From Boesenbergia rotunda (Eukaryota; Streptophyta; Magnoliopsida; Zingiberales; Zingiberaceae): a stretch of DNA of 64,000 nt. The notes beneath the pieces are model-generated. The model was not told the origin of the DNA, did no database searches, and saw only the letters and a list, made by a program, of their open reading frames with translations. Within the stretch, counting starts at the first letter, position 1, and each line of letters starts with the position of its first letter. The stretch is taken from NCBI GenBank assembly GCA_024364735.1, contig JAGFNQ010004754.1:1-64000 (forward strand), written 5' to 3'. The position numbers and the translations under genes are program-made. This document shows, piece after piece, positions 1 through 10,668 of this stretch.

Positions 1-41
1 TACAGCATACAAGCAAAAATCAAACAAATCAACTAGTTGCT

Positions 42-59
42 TCCCCGGCAACGGCGCCA
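42..59 (-). promoter_or_regulatory. Primer-binding site, tRNA-Asp type
   Basis: On the minus strand this 18-mer reads TGGCGCCGTTGCCGGGGA, which is complementary to the 3' end of plant tRNA-Asp. Many Gypsy elements of the Tat/Athila group prime minus-strand synthesis this way. It lies 6 bases from the LTR end at position 66, so it belongs to a minus-strand element whose body continues leftward out of the window. Confidence 0.85.
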
Positions 60-65
60 AAAATT

Positions 66-2583
66 TGACGGGCCCAAATCTACTAGTTTATTTGTCACGA
101 AATGTATGGGCTCATCAAATTTAAATATCAATAAATGAATTGCTGGATAAAATGCTGGAAACCCTTTTACAATCAAAAATATGGAAATGTAATATAGGGG
201 CCACAGGTCGTATTTTTCTCGGGGGACTAGTTGAGGTTTGTTTGATTCGAGCTCGTATCTATGTCGTTTGTGAATTACGGGTTTCAAATAAAGATTTGGG
301 TTTTGGTTCGCAATTAAACAATAAATGAAAGCACAAGACAAGGGAGAAACTCAACCAAGCAATATTTAAATCAAGTAATGACAATTCATGGAATCACCAA
401 TAAGAAACTTAATCAAACAAGGCCTTAGCCGACTTCAAGGGGTAAGTCTGAACTCGAGTGCATGTACACGACACCTTGTTTTTAACTCCAAGGATGAGAC
501 AAGCTTGATACGCAAAAGAGAGTGTTATGTGCCAAAAGTTAATAGTGAAGTGTAAAGGTAAATGCATAACCTTAATCTAACCATTCCCAAGTGAAGCTAA
601 TCGATTTAGCTTGAAGGTCAAGCTCCTAGTGAAGTGCTGTACATGAATTACGGAAAAAATTAAGAGTTGAAGGCAACAATTCAGAATTGGACTAATTGCA
701 GAATCCTGATGCAGGAATTCTGATCATGCAGCAGATATGAATGTGCCAGAAATGAATTCAACAATTCACTAACAAACCAGCTGCAAAGTAAGCGAGATTC
801 GAATTCAACAATTCACTCAAAGGCAGATTGAATCCTATTACAAATCAGTGCTGAAACTTATCTTGATACAGCAGGTAGAAAATTCAGCAACTTGGCACAT
901 AGGCAAGAAAAACTGAATGTGCCAGAGATGATACTGATGCAGGGCTGTTATCTAGCAATCAAGACTTGAAACTGATCTATTCAGCCTTAGAAAAATTCAA
1001 CTGAAACATTTCAAACTGCAAATCTGAAACTGTCAAAATACAGTGATGGATTTAGAATTTCAGAAACTGAATGAAGAGATTGCAGCTACGAATTCATTGC
1101 AGACTCAAGCAAAAATAGTGGAGATCAAAATGCACAATCGACTGACAAACAAGATGTAGAAGAACTACATTCACTTGATCCAAACTACAACAATTGAAAC
1201 TGAATTTTACAGAACTTAAACTGGGATTGAAATGCATAAGAAAAACAGGACAAGAGTTTGATACGCAGCTAAGAAAAATGGCACGCAACAATTAAAGCTA
1301 CAACTAAACTAGCATTAAAAGCGATTATCCACTACCAACATTCCCTAACTATCAAACTTAAAGATTTGAACCCTAATTAAGCAGAACTATGCAGTAAATA
1401 AAGTTAACAAATCTGAAACTAACATAAACGAAATTCCAGCAGTAAATGAAAATTACAGCTACAAAAACTGAATGAAACTAATTTATCTAGCTACTCCTCA
1501 ACCATCCTCAACTCAAGAGCTCCTTGGTTGTCAATCAAGGGAGAACCTCGGACCCGCAAGCTCCGCAAATCAGTCAAGATACGTCTCTGCTACTGAAACA
1601 GACCAAAATCTGCTCAAACCGAATTCAGCTTTCGAATTCTCCAATCTCACTGTTGTGGCTTGCGAATTGGATTTGGGAGTGGCCGAAACCTTCCAGGGAA
1701 CCCCTCTGGTCAGCTCGGATGCGGTGGAAATGGAATACAGCTGAGTTCGTCGAAGTCGGATAGCAGACTGCCGAAACCTCGTGCAACCTTGCTATTGAGC
1801 AGAAATCGATTCTGAAACCTCACTGAGACTCTCCATACTGACCTAGCCCTTGCTTGATGATGGAATGAGGGATCGCGCCTTCGATTGGATGAGAAAAAAA
1901 CTGAAGAAAAATGAAGAAGAACGATGAACTCTACTGTTGCGGCGAAGACGCGACGCTGAGAAATGTGGGCGATTTCTGATTAAATAGAAACAAATGGACG
2001 GCTCAGATTTCTTTGATGAAATCCAACGGTAGATCTTGATCTGATTTGAGCCAAACTTTTATGACGATGATCTGGGGTCAGGATCTGCCTTGTGGTAGCT
2101 CGGATCCTCCAGATATGCAACGGATGGTCAGATCAGCTCTATCTGTGAATGGACGCTCTAGAGCCCTTCAAGCTTGATCCAACGGCTGATTGAGCTCTGA
2201 TTGTGGTGAAACCTTCAGATCTTGATCATAGAGCCTGATCAACCCTAACCCTAGCTCGGATTGCTTCAGATCGTCCCGGATGGCTCAGATCTAGCCGCTT
2301 TTGAATCGGACGGCCCGGATTAATCGTAGGCTTGATAATTCGATCCGGTTCACTTCCGACTCAAGTTTGACCCAATATGCCCTAGGTCCAGGATCCTTTA
2401 ATGCCTACAAAAATATATCAGAAAATTAGTGGCCAAATAATCCAAAAATTATGTAATTTTGCAACTAAGTCCAAAATGAGATAAAGTTCCAAAACCTAGG
2501 GTAAAATCATAATTAAGCAATAAAAACATGGGTCAAACATGGATTTTAGCAATTGAAATAATCACAAAAAATGGTACTTATCA
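66..2583 (-). mobile_element. 5' LTR of a Gypsy element (body outside window)
   Basis: The LTR is 2518 bp and, read on the minus strand, starts TGATAAGTACC and ends CCCGTCA next to a tRNA-Asp primer site. The minus-strand start, with a run describing TTTTTGTAGGCATT about 180 bases in, resembles long plant Gypsy LTRs. The outer flank GACAT (2584-2588) would be the target duplication, but the partner copy is outside the window. The stretch 650-1470 holds diffuse imperfect repeats built on AATTCAACAATTCAC-like words. Short ORFs inside have no family resemblance. It may be inserted in the 3' LTR of H, or simply abut it. Confidence 0.75.
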
Positions 2584-2718
2584 GACATCCGGGCCGAGCG
2601 GGCCCTAGGCTTACGGCCTTGCCAGCTAGACTAGCCAGCTTACACTTAGCAAGCCCGTCCTATCCTTATGTGGTGCCAGACTGGCCGACCGAGCTACACG
2701 CGAGCTAGGCCGGGATCA
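2584..2718 (-). mobile_element. Possible 3' LTR remnant of host Gypsy H
   Basis: This is a 135-bp GC-rich strip between the LTR at 66-2583 and a polypurine tract. Read on the minus strand it would begin TGATCCCGGCC directly after that tract, as a 3' LTR should. No second copy exists in the window to confirm it, so this is an inference from position and the TG start only. Confidence 0.3.
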
Positions 2719-2740
2719 TAAGCATCCCCCTCAAGTCTAG
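2719..2740 (-). promoter_or_regulatory. Candidate polypurine tract of H
   Basis: The minus strand reads GACTTGAGGGGGATGC, a purine-rich run ending a few bases before a TG dinucleotide. It lies beyond the antisense ORF and the pol gene of H, where the plus-strand primer of a minus-strand Tat element is expected. Confidence 0.35.
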
Positions 2741-3292
2741 TCGAAGGAGGCGCTGAGTCCGACTGACTGGACTACTAATTTGGAGCGTTCACTCGACCGA
2801 TCCGAGCCCCCAACATTCGCTCGCCCGGCGACGTGCCGACCCCGACGCGACCATTTGTCTTATCCATCTGTCGCCGACCCTTGTCGCATTGATTCATATC
2901 GTTCACATTTATTACCACTTTAACTGCTGGGCCACGTGTCTGATGGTTACTGGCGCCCCAGGAGATGAAGAGTTCGCCGCTTGATGCGACGAATGGGCGA
3001 CTCACACGTGCAGCACCAAGCCTCGGGAGTCAACTACGGCCTGATCGGATGGCCCTGGCTGTCTCCCGCCTTTTCTCTGGATCACCATCGGGTGGTCGAC
3101 ATCCGCCGCTCGACCCTATAAATATGCCTTTTACCCCAGTGTTTTACCATCGCCTTTTACCTTCTGACGCCCACCTGCTGTCTGTGTTTTCTCTGCTAGG
3201 GTTCCGGCGATCTTCAGCCTCCGGCATCTCGTGTCCTTCTTCTCCGACGACCTCTTCTTCCTCGGTTAGTTCCTTCACCTTTTTGTTTCCTT
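2741..3292 (+). promoter_or_regulatory. Promoter/leader region of the antisense ORF of H
   Basis: This is a GC-rich stretch without a convincing gene. A TATA box (TATAAAT) lies at 3117-3123, about 170 bases upstream of the ATG at 3293. The sequence between is CT-rich like a plant 5' leader and includes TTCTCTGCTAGGGTTCC. It probably drives the plus-strand ORF of H. No transcript evidence is available here. Confidence 0.45.
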
Positions 3293-3827
3293 ATGGAGTC
3301 GTCTTCTTCTCATCCCGACCCCTGGTACACCACCATGGTGACCGATCTCCACTTCCATGACCTAAATCAGCTTCAATCAGACTACCAAATCTCCCCTGAC
3401 CACCATCTTCGGCTACCCACCTCGACCGACAGACTCGAGTCCGCCCCCTTAGTTTCATAACCTTGTCCCGAGACCTCATGCAGGCCGGGCTCCGCTTTCC
3501 CGTTCACCCCTTCATCTCTTCCATCCTTCGGTACTTTCAGATTCCTTTGTCTCAACTAGCCCCAAACGTCATCCGACTGATGTGTGGGTCGGTCATCATC
3601 TTCTCTTTATATCAAATTCCTCTCCGACCGGAGATATTCCATTACTTCTTTTACCCTAAAAAACAAGAGCCGGGCGATTTTTTCCTTTCAATCCTGAGCC
3701 AAGACCTCATTCCTAGCGAAACTTTAATCCTCTAACAAAGGTTGGAAGGAGCACTTCTTTTTCATCAACCTCACCCCGGCCCCGAGCTAGCCTACTGCTT
3801 GGGTCAAGGATCTACCTCCTTCCCCTC
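3293..3827 (+). pseudogene. Antisense ORF of Tat-type Gypsy H, N-terminal part
   Basis: The segment starts at ATG 3293 in a Ser-rich N-terminus. A frameshift near 3450 leads into a region containing GLRFPVHPF, LAPNVIRLMCG and FFYPKKQEPGDFF, which match the 'putative gypsy type transposon' domain (Pfam Transposase_28 pattern). A second frameshift near 3733 leads to a GWKEHFFFINL segment. In Tat-lineage Gypsy elements an extra ORF antisense to pol is known between pol and the 3' LTR, and this one is antisense to the pol at 62471-64000. The frame is cut at 3828 by S1 and resumes at 35247. The function of this protein family is not known. Two frameshifts make it a pseudogene. Confidence 0.65.
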
Positions 3828-4751
3828 TGTTAGGATCTTTGCGTTATGCTAGAGGGGGGGTGAATAGCTTTCTTTCGATTTTATCTACAAAGATGTTAAC
3901 TAAACACAAGAACAAAATAACTAAAACAATAAAAACAATGTTAACCCCCTAATTTACTTGGTATCCACCTCTGAGAGGTGACTAGTCCAAGGATCCACAC
4001 CACACGCACGAGCTCCACTATGAATGTCTCCTTCAAGGTAGAGAAACCTTCACAAGATTGCCCTCTTCCTCTTTACAAAGTAGAAATGAAAGTGAGAGGA
4101 AGAGAATGAGACTTTGAGCACTAATAGTAGAATTCTACACTCTAGAACCGTAACCTTAACCTGCTCAAAAGTCTCCCTTTAAATAGAGTAGAGGATTGCT
4201 CCTTAAGCAGTCCAGCCCGACGCCAATCGACTGCCCCAAGGGCAGTCGACTGGTCCTAGCCAATCCGCTAGCCTAACGGCTAGTTTTTTGAACTGATCAG
4301 TCGATTGGCCCTGGACTAGTTGACTGATCTTTCAGTGAATTCGAGTTCTGCACTGGCAGTCGACTGATCAGCCACCATTCGACTGCCCAGCTCATTTGCA
4401 CTCACATTCATTCCGAAGACCACCCTTCGCGTATGCCTTGAAGTCCACTCCCTTGGCTTGCCCCTTGAAGTTCTCTTCCTCGGTTGTCGTCCCTCAGATG
4501 CGCACACAAGCCCTCGGCTTGCCTCCATGCCATCCTTCACGTATGCCCTTGAAGTCTACTTCCCCGGCTTGCCCTTGGAGTCCTCTTCCTCCAGCTCTCG
4601 TCCCTCGGGTGCGTACTCCATGTGTGATTCACCAAGTCCTGCAAGACTCAAACACACATATCAAACCAACATAACACCCTAACTTAATCATATTGACACA
4701 CACATCAAAATCATGATCTACCCCATCATACTTGGGTTGATTGCACCAACA
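3828..4751 (-). repeat. S1 3' LTR (intact, 924 bp)
   Basis: This LTR is complete with TG...CA ends. On the minus strand a near-palindrome around CAGTCGACTG (about 4225-4252) precedes a TATTTAAA box (4178-4185), then comes the R/U5 part ending with a G-tract, TAGAGGGGGGGTGAATAGC read on the plus strand near 3850. It matches the three pieces at 10436-10668, 20539-20731 and 34749-35241, whose lengths sum to about 919 bp. Confidence 0.9.
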
Positions 4752-5611
4752 ATCTCTCCGTTTTTGATGTGTGACAATATGTTTAAGTTAGGCAAAACAA
4801 TAACAATTGAAAATTAAGCACATAGTTAATCAAGAAGCATAAACATCCAACCTCCCCCTTAACCTATGTCTTCCACATAATTTTTAATTTTCGACAAGTT
4901 AAGTTACAAAACTAACTTAAACTCCCAATTCTCCCCCTTTGACACCATCAAAAGGATTGCCCAAGGCAACAACACTCATTGCCATCAAATAAAGATACTT
5001 TTCTCCTTCTGAAAATCACAGAAATCAGAAACCAGATGTACTAGTCGACTGAGACAGGTACCAGTCGACTGGTGCCTTCTTATTGCCATTTTACAGAAGA
5101 ATCAGTCGACTGCCCTCAGGGGCAGTCGACTGATACTCTTCAGTCTGAATATTACAGTTTCTGGGCCGAAATTCAGAAATGCACCATTAATTCCACAAAA
5201 TTCAAAAAATTATGAAATTTTACAAACATGTTTCTTATGATGTATTCTAACATAGAAAAATATATGTTCATGAAAAATCCAAATATGTTTGACTTTTTGA
5301 CTAAAATTCAAAACCTTTGAAAACCTCCAATTTTGTATCAAACTTTCATTCTAGTTTTGAAACCATGGGTTTTGTAAACCTATGTCATATCAAATAAAAC
5401 ACAAAAATATTTTCAAATTATTTGAAATGTCCACAATGATCTTTGGGCAAGATGTCTATTAATTAAACATGCGCTTTCTCCATAGTTGGTCTATTTTCAA
5501 TAATGTGATACATCTAACAACCCAACAATATGTCATAAGCATAAGTGAATTATTTGTATCATCCTAATGGCTCATGCACTACCTTACTATAGCATTACCC
5601 CAAGGTCACTT
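4752..5611 (-). other. S1 3' untranslated region with three polypurine tracts
   Basis: There is no gene here. The minus strand carries the primary polypurine tract touching the LTR (4752-4768, AAAAACGGAGAGAT) and two further tracts, TAAGGGGGAGG near 4850-4862 and AAAGGGGGAGAA near 4929-4943. Multiplied polypurine tracts are a described Sirevirus trait. The region also contains CAGTCGACTG motifs (5043-5150). N3 has the same three-tract order at its 3' end, which ties N3 to this family. An env-like ORF is absent. Confidence 0.75.
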
Positions 5612-8600
5612 CTATACTTCTACAAAACACATACCAAGTCCTCTTCTTAGAGATGTGAACTTCGCTTCGGGTAGAGGCTTGGTAAATATATTGGCAAGGT
5701 TAAACTTAGATTCAACATAATGCAATTCAATATTACCCCTTGCCACATGATCCCTAATGAAGTGATGCTTTACTTCAATGTGTTTTGTCCTAGAGTGATG
5801 CACCGGATTTTTGGTCAAATTAATAGTGCTCACATTATCACATAAAACCTTGACCTTGGAGTAATGAAGCTCATAATCTTCTAAGGTATGCATGATCTAA
5901 AGTAATTGAGCTACACAACCACCCATTGCTACATATTCGGCCTCCGTTGTTGATAAGGCAACACATGGTTGTTTTCTACTACTCCAACTAACAAGGGATG
6001 AACCAAGAAATTGACACCCACCACTAGTACTCTTCCTATCTAATTTGCAACCCGCATAATTGGAGTCGGTGTATCCAAATAGTTCAATGTTTGAAGTTCT
6101 ACGATACCAAAGACCGACATTAAGAGTACCCTTAATATACCTTAAGATCCTCTTTACTACCACTAGGTGAGATTCTTTGGCACAAGATTGACACCTTACA
6201 CACATACCTACCGCAAATAATATATCCGGTCTACTAGTGGTTAGATATAATAAACTACCAATTATGCTCCTATATTGCTTTGGATCCATGACCTTCCCTT
6301 CAATATCACTATCCATCTTGATATTTGTGCCAATGGGGGTAGATGCTACCTTAGCATTTTCTAACCCAAATTTCTTTATAATTTCTCTAGCATATTTTGT
6401 TTGATAAACATGAGTTCCTTCATTTGTTTGTTTGACTTGTAATCCTAAGAAGAAGGTCAATTCCCCAACAAGACTCATTTCAAACTCATTCTCCATACAC
6501 TTGATAAACTCATGAAGAAACTTACTATTTGTTGACCCAAAAATGATGTCATCAACATAAACTTGGGCCACAAAAATATCCTTATCCTTAGATTTTAGAA
6601 ATAAAGTTGGATCAATTGTTCCCCTTTTAAAATCCTTGGATACTAAGAAAGATGAGAGCCTCTCATACTAAGCCCGGGGAGTTTGTTTTAATCCATATAA
6701 GGCTTTCCTTAGTTTATAGACATGATTAGGGTAATTTGTGTTTTCAAAATTGGGTGGTTGCTCTACATACACTTACTTTTTAATAACCCCATTAAGAAAT
6801 GCCGATTTCACATCCATTTGATGAAGCTTAAAACCCATGTGAGCGGCATATCCTAATAAGATTCGTATGGATTCTAACCTAGCTACGGGAGCATATGTCC
6901 CATCATTGTCAAGACCCTCAACTTGATTGAAACCCCTTGCTACTAACCTAGCCTTGTTCCTAGTAATTTTCCCTTGATCATCCAATTTGTTCCTAAAATC
7001 TCATCTTGTTGTGACAATGGTACTATCATTGGGTCTAGGAACTAACTCCCACACTTCACTTCTTTCAAATTGGTTTAATTCTTCTTGCATGGCTAGAATC
7101 CAATCTACATCATCTACGACTTCATCAATTGATTTTGGCTCGAGTTGTGAAATTAAGGCAATTTGGCTAGCATGTTCTCTAAAGTAGGATCTAGTCCTTA
7201 CTCCTTGTGTAACATCTCCAACTACTTGGTCAATAGGATGATTTTGATGTTATCTTAAAGTCCTAAAGATATTATCATTGTCTCTTTCATCCTCCAACGC
7301 ACTTCTCCCTCCCCCTTGATCAATACCTCCTAAATGTAAGTCTTGAATTTCTTGGGTAATGTTTTGGCTTTCTTCTATAGCCTTGTCAATGGAGGATTTC
7401 CTAGGATAAGTGCTAATAGACTCATCAAAATCCACATTGGATGATTCCTCAATCACTCTAGTCCTCTTGTTATACACTCTATACCCTCTACTAGTAGATG
7501 AGTATCCAACTAAGATCTCTTCATCCGCCTTAGACTCAAATTTTCTTAGATCATCCTTAGTGTTCAAAATATAGACCTTACACCCAAAAACTCTAAAATA
7601 GTGAATTTGAGGAATTCTCCCATTCCACAATTCAAAAGGTGTTTTTCCTAAAAATCTATAAATTAAAACTCGATTTTGGATGTAGCAAGCGGTATTTACC
7701 GCTTCCGCCCAAAAATAGCTAGGTTAGGAGTAAGCATTAAGCATTGTCCTAGCCGCTTCTTGTAAAACCCTATTTCTTCTTTCTACAACACCATTTTGTT
7801 GTGGGGTTCTTGGACATGAAAATTCATGTTTATACCCATTATCTAGACAAAAATGAGAGAAGTTTGAATTTTCAAACTCTCCACCATGATCACTTCTAAT
7901 TCAGTTGATTTTGAGATGCTTCTCATTTTCAACTCTTTTACTAAATCCTATGAATATTTCTAGAGTGTCATCCTTATGTCTCATGAAATAAACCCAAGTA
8001 TATCTAGAGAAATCATCTACAATTACTAAGTAATATTTGTTTCCTACTAATGAAGGAGTACCATGACAATCAAATAAATCTAAATGCAATAATTCCAAGG
8101 GTAAAGAAGTGCTAGTTAGAGTTTTACCTTTATGCGATGACTTGGATTGCTTACCTTCTTGGCACACATCACACATCTTATCCTTTTCATATTTGATCAT
8201 CGGTAGTCCTTTCACCAATTCCATCTTGGTCACTCTTGCTATGTTCTTCATGTTGATGTGTCCAAGCCTTCTATGCCATAGTCATCCCTCTTCTTCTTTT
8301 GATATGAGACACTTAGTAGAAATGTTAGAAGTATAGGAGAGATTAAGATAATAAAGATTTGCTTTCCTATATCCTTCTATCATGACTTTTTCGGAGCTAT
8401 TGTGCCTAATCAAACATTTTCTTGCATGAAACTTAACTCTATACCCAACATCACATAATTGACTAACACTAAGCAAGTAAATTTCATGTCCTTAATTAGA
8501 AGCACTTTATGAATTGTAATTGTAGATGATACCTCAATTGTGCCTCTACCTATAATTTTGAGCTTGCCACTATTCCCAAAAGACACCGTTCCTTCTTTTA

Positions 8601-8690
8601 AGTAGCTAATGGTGGAAAACTTGCTCACATCACCGATCATATGTCTTGAGCACCCGCTATCCACTATCCACATGTTTGAGTCCTTATTCT
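5612..8690 (-). pseudogene. pol: S1 pol (protease-integrase-RT-RNase H), broken
   Basis: Reading right to left on the minus strand: protease (WIVDSGCSRHM, about 8670), the zinc-binding segment before integrase (CDVCQEGK), integrase core (LDLFDCHG, SDHGGEF, GVVERRNR giving D-D-E), RT (QMDVKSAFLNG and YVDDIIFGS near 6560) and RNase H (YTDSNYAGC, LSTTEAEY, HHFIRDHV). This order, integrase before RT, is the Copia order. A frameshift near 8478 and several in-frame stops (for example near 7900 and between 6571 and 6773) break it; otherwise one frame runs from 8476 to 5612. The protein would copy and integrate S1 and possibly the gag-only relatives nearby. SIRE/Maximus affiliation is by motif impression, not by tree. 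Confidence 0.85.
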
Positions 8691-8775
8691 CTTCTACCTA
8701 AACAACATAAAAAACACAATCTTTTGGTATCCATACACTAGATCCACAAACATCATTCAAATATTTCTTAGGAAC

Positions 8776-10379
8776 CTATACTTTCTTCACATTGCCTCTA
8801 ATAATTTTCTTTCTAGGTGTTCCCTTTCTTCCCATAAGGGAAATAAAAGCAGCTTCCTTGGTCTTGGGTCTATATCCTATCCCGGCCTTGTTGTATATGA
8901 CTCTTTGACTATTAATGATCATATCATGATTCCTTGAGCCAATTTGAAACTTACCAAGGGCCTTAGTGAGACTTTCTACCTTTTCCCTTAATTCCTTTTT
9001 TTTTTCTAGAAATGACTCATTTAAGCTAGAAGAAGAATCATGCATATTATCCGTAATGGTCATGGATGCTAATTTTTCCTCTAACATGTAAACCTTATTT
9101 TTCAAACACTTAATTTTCCTTTTTGTATAAAACAAATCATCATTAGTACTTGAGATAATTTTTACAAGTGTAGTATGGGGTAGCTTGTATACCTCACTTA
9201 CCGACACGTCCGAATCTGAGGATTGGTCTCCCCCTTTACTCCCTTCGATCTCCATCGTCACTTGAGCTCTTTTTATCTTCGGATGATGCTAGGTTGTCCA
9301 CTCTCATCAATGCAAAATGAGACGCATGGTGTTCTTCCTCCTCCGATGATGAAGAATCATCCCATGTTGCCTTTAGACTTGTAGCCTTCTTACCTTTTTT
9401 CCTTTGATTTCTTCTTTTCATCCTTCTTCTTCTCCTCCTTCTTCTTTTCTTCCCTTTTCTTCAAAAGTGGATATTCATTCTTCATGTGCCCTTCTTCATG
9501 GCAAGCAAATGATCTCTCTTGCCTTGCCCTTACTTCTTGAGTTTTTCTTACCATAAGATTTGTTAAAAAAACTTTTAAAAGCTTTCTTCATTTTTCTTAC
9601 CATATATGCCTCTTGATCGCCTCTTGATTGCTATCCATTGAGACGCTAGACTCTTCCAAATCGGATGATGAGTATGAAATATTTTTCTTGTCCTTCTTTT
9701 TCTTTCTTTCTTTCTCTACAACAAAAGCTACACCCTTCTCTTTAGTAGACAAATTAGCTTGTTCATATAATTCAAATTTACAAAATAAGTCATCAAGCTT
9801 AACAAAAGAGAGATCCCTAGAAACTTTGTAGGCATCAACCATTGAGGCCTATAAAGTAATTCTAGGGAAGGATTGAAGTACATATCTCACAAGATCCCTA
9901 TTTTCCATTTTCTCACCTATGACATGAAGTTTATTGATGATCTCTTTGACCCTACCATGCAATTGACTCACGGTTTCATTCACCTTCATAGTGAGAGATT
10001 GGAGTTGTGCCACCAAGAGATCCTTCTTGGCCCTCCTCGATTCATTTGAGCCTTCATTTAGCTCAATGAGTTTTTCCCAAAGCTCCTTGGCGGTCTTGAA
10101 CGGTCCTACCTTGTTCAATTGTTCCTTTGAGAGACCACATTGAAGAGTTGTCGTAGCCTTTGCATTTGCTTGTGCTTTCTTCATGATTTCTTTTGACCAA
10201 TTCTACATAGGAAGAGGTTCTCCCCTCTCATTCATTGGCACTTTGAAACCATCTACAATACTAAACTAATTTTCAATATCATTCATAAGATAATATTCCA
10301 TTCTACCTTTCCAATATGCAAAATCATTGCCGTCGAAGAATGGTGGTCGTGCGGTGCAATATCCCTCTAAAAACGTCAT
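8776..10379 (-). pseudogene. gag: S1 gag, broken
   Basis: The ATG is at 10379. The N-terminal part carries the plant Copia gag signature (LQCGLSKEQLNKVGPF, then LWEKLIELNEG). A zinc knuckle near 9490-9530 is degenerate: the CHEEGHMKNEYP remnant has lost its first and last cysteines. Acidic Ser/Glu segments and a coiled coil (about 8950-9150, KIKCLKNKVYMLEEKL) follow, typical of the long Sirevirus gag. At least three in-frame stops (two between 10200 and 10275, one at about 9850) and two frameshifts (between 9597 and 9421, and near 9250) disable it. The last part is in frame with the protease. Confidence 0.8.
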
Positions 10380-10421
10380 TTCAATGTTTCAGTCGACGGT
10401 GAGTTCTCCCGAAACAAACTA

Positions 10422-10435
10422 GCTCTGATACCACT
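10422..10435 (-). promoter_or_regulatory. S1 primer-binding site, tRNA-iMet
   Basis: The minus strand reads AGTGGTATCAGAGC directly after the LTR end CTAACA. TGGTATCAGAGC is complementary to the 3' end of initiator tRNA-Met, the usual Copia primer. Confidence 0.92.
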
Positions 10436-10668
10436 TGTTAGGATCTTTGCGTTAAGCTAGAGGGGGGGGTGAATAGCTTTCTTTCGATTTTGTCTACAAA
10501 GATGTTAGTTAAACACAAGAATAAAATAACTAAAACAATAAAAACAATGCTAACCCCCTGATTTACTTGGTATCCACCTCTGAGAGGTGACTAGTCTAAG
10601 GATCCACACCACACGCACGAGTTCCACTATGAATGTCTCCTTTACGGGGGAGAAACCTTCACAAGATT
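10436..10668 (-). repeat. S1 5' LTR, piece 1 of 3
   Basis: This is the U5-side part of the LTR, nearly identical to 3828-4059 and cut at AGATT by insertion of C2. The continuation is at 20539. Confidence 0.9.

Noticed and set aside
66..2583. LTR belonging to H itself
   Set aside because: H runs on the minus strand with its pol to the right, so its left LTR should have no primer site on its left side. This LTR has the tRNA-Asp site there, which makes it the 5' LTR of another element lying further left.
4316..4682. Several 70-90 residue frames rich in Pro/Ser with CHPSRMP words (also 20767-21094, 33810-34306, 34871-35172, 56931-57356 and 61691-62334)
   Set aside because: All fall in LTRs of S1, N3 and N7 and recur because the LTRs recur; codon pattern and ends are not gene-like.
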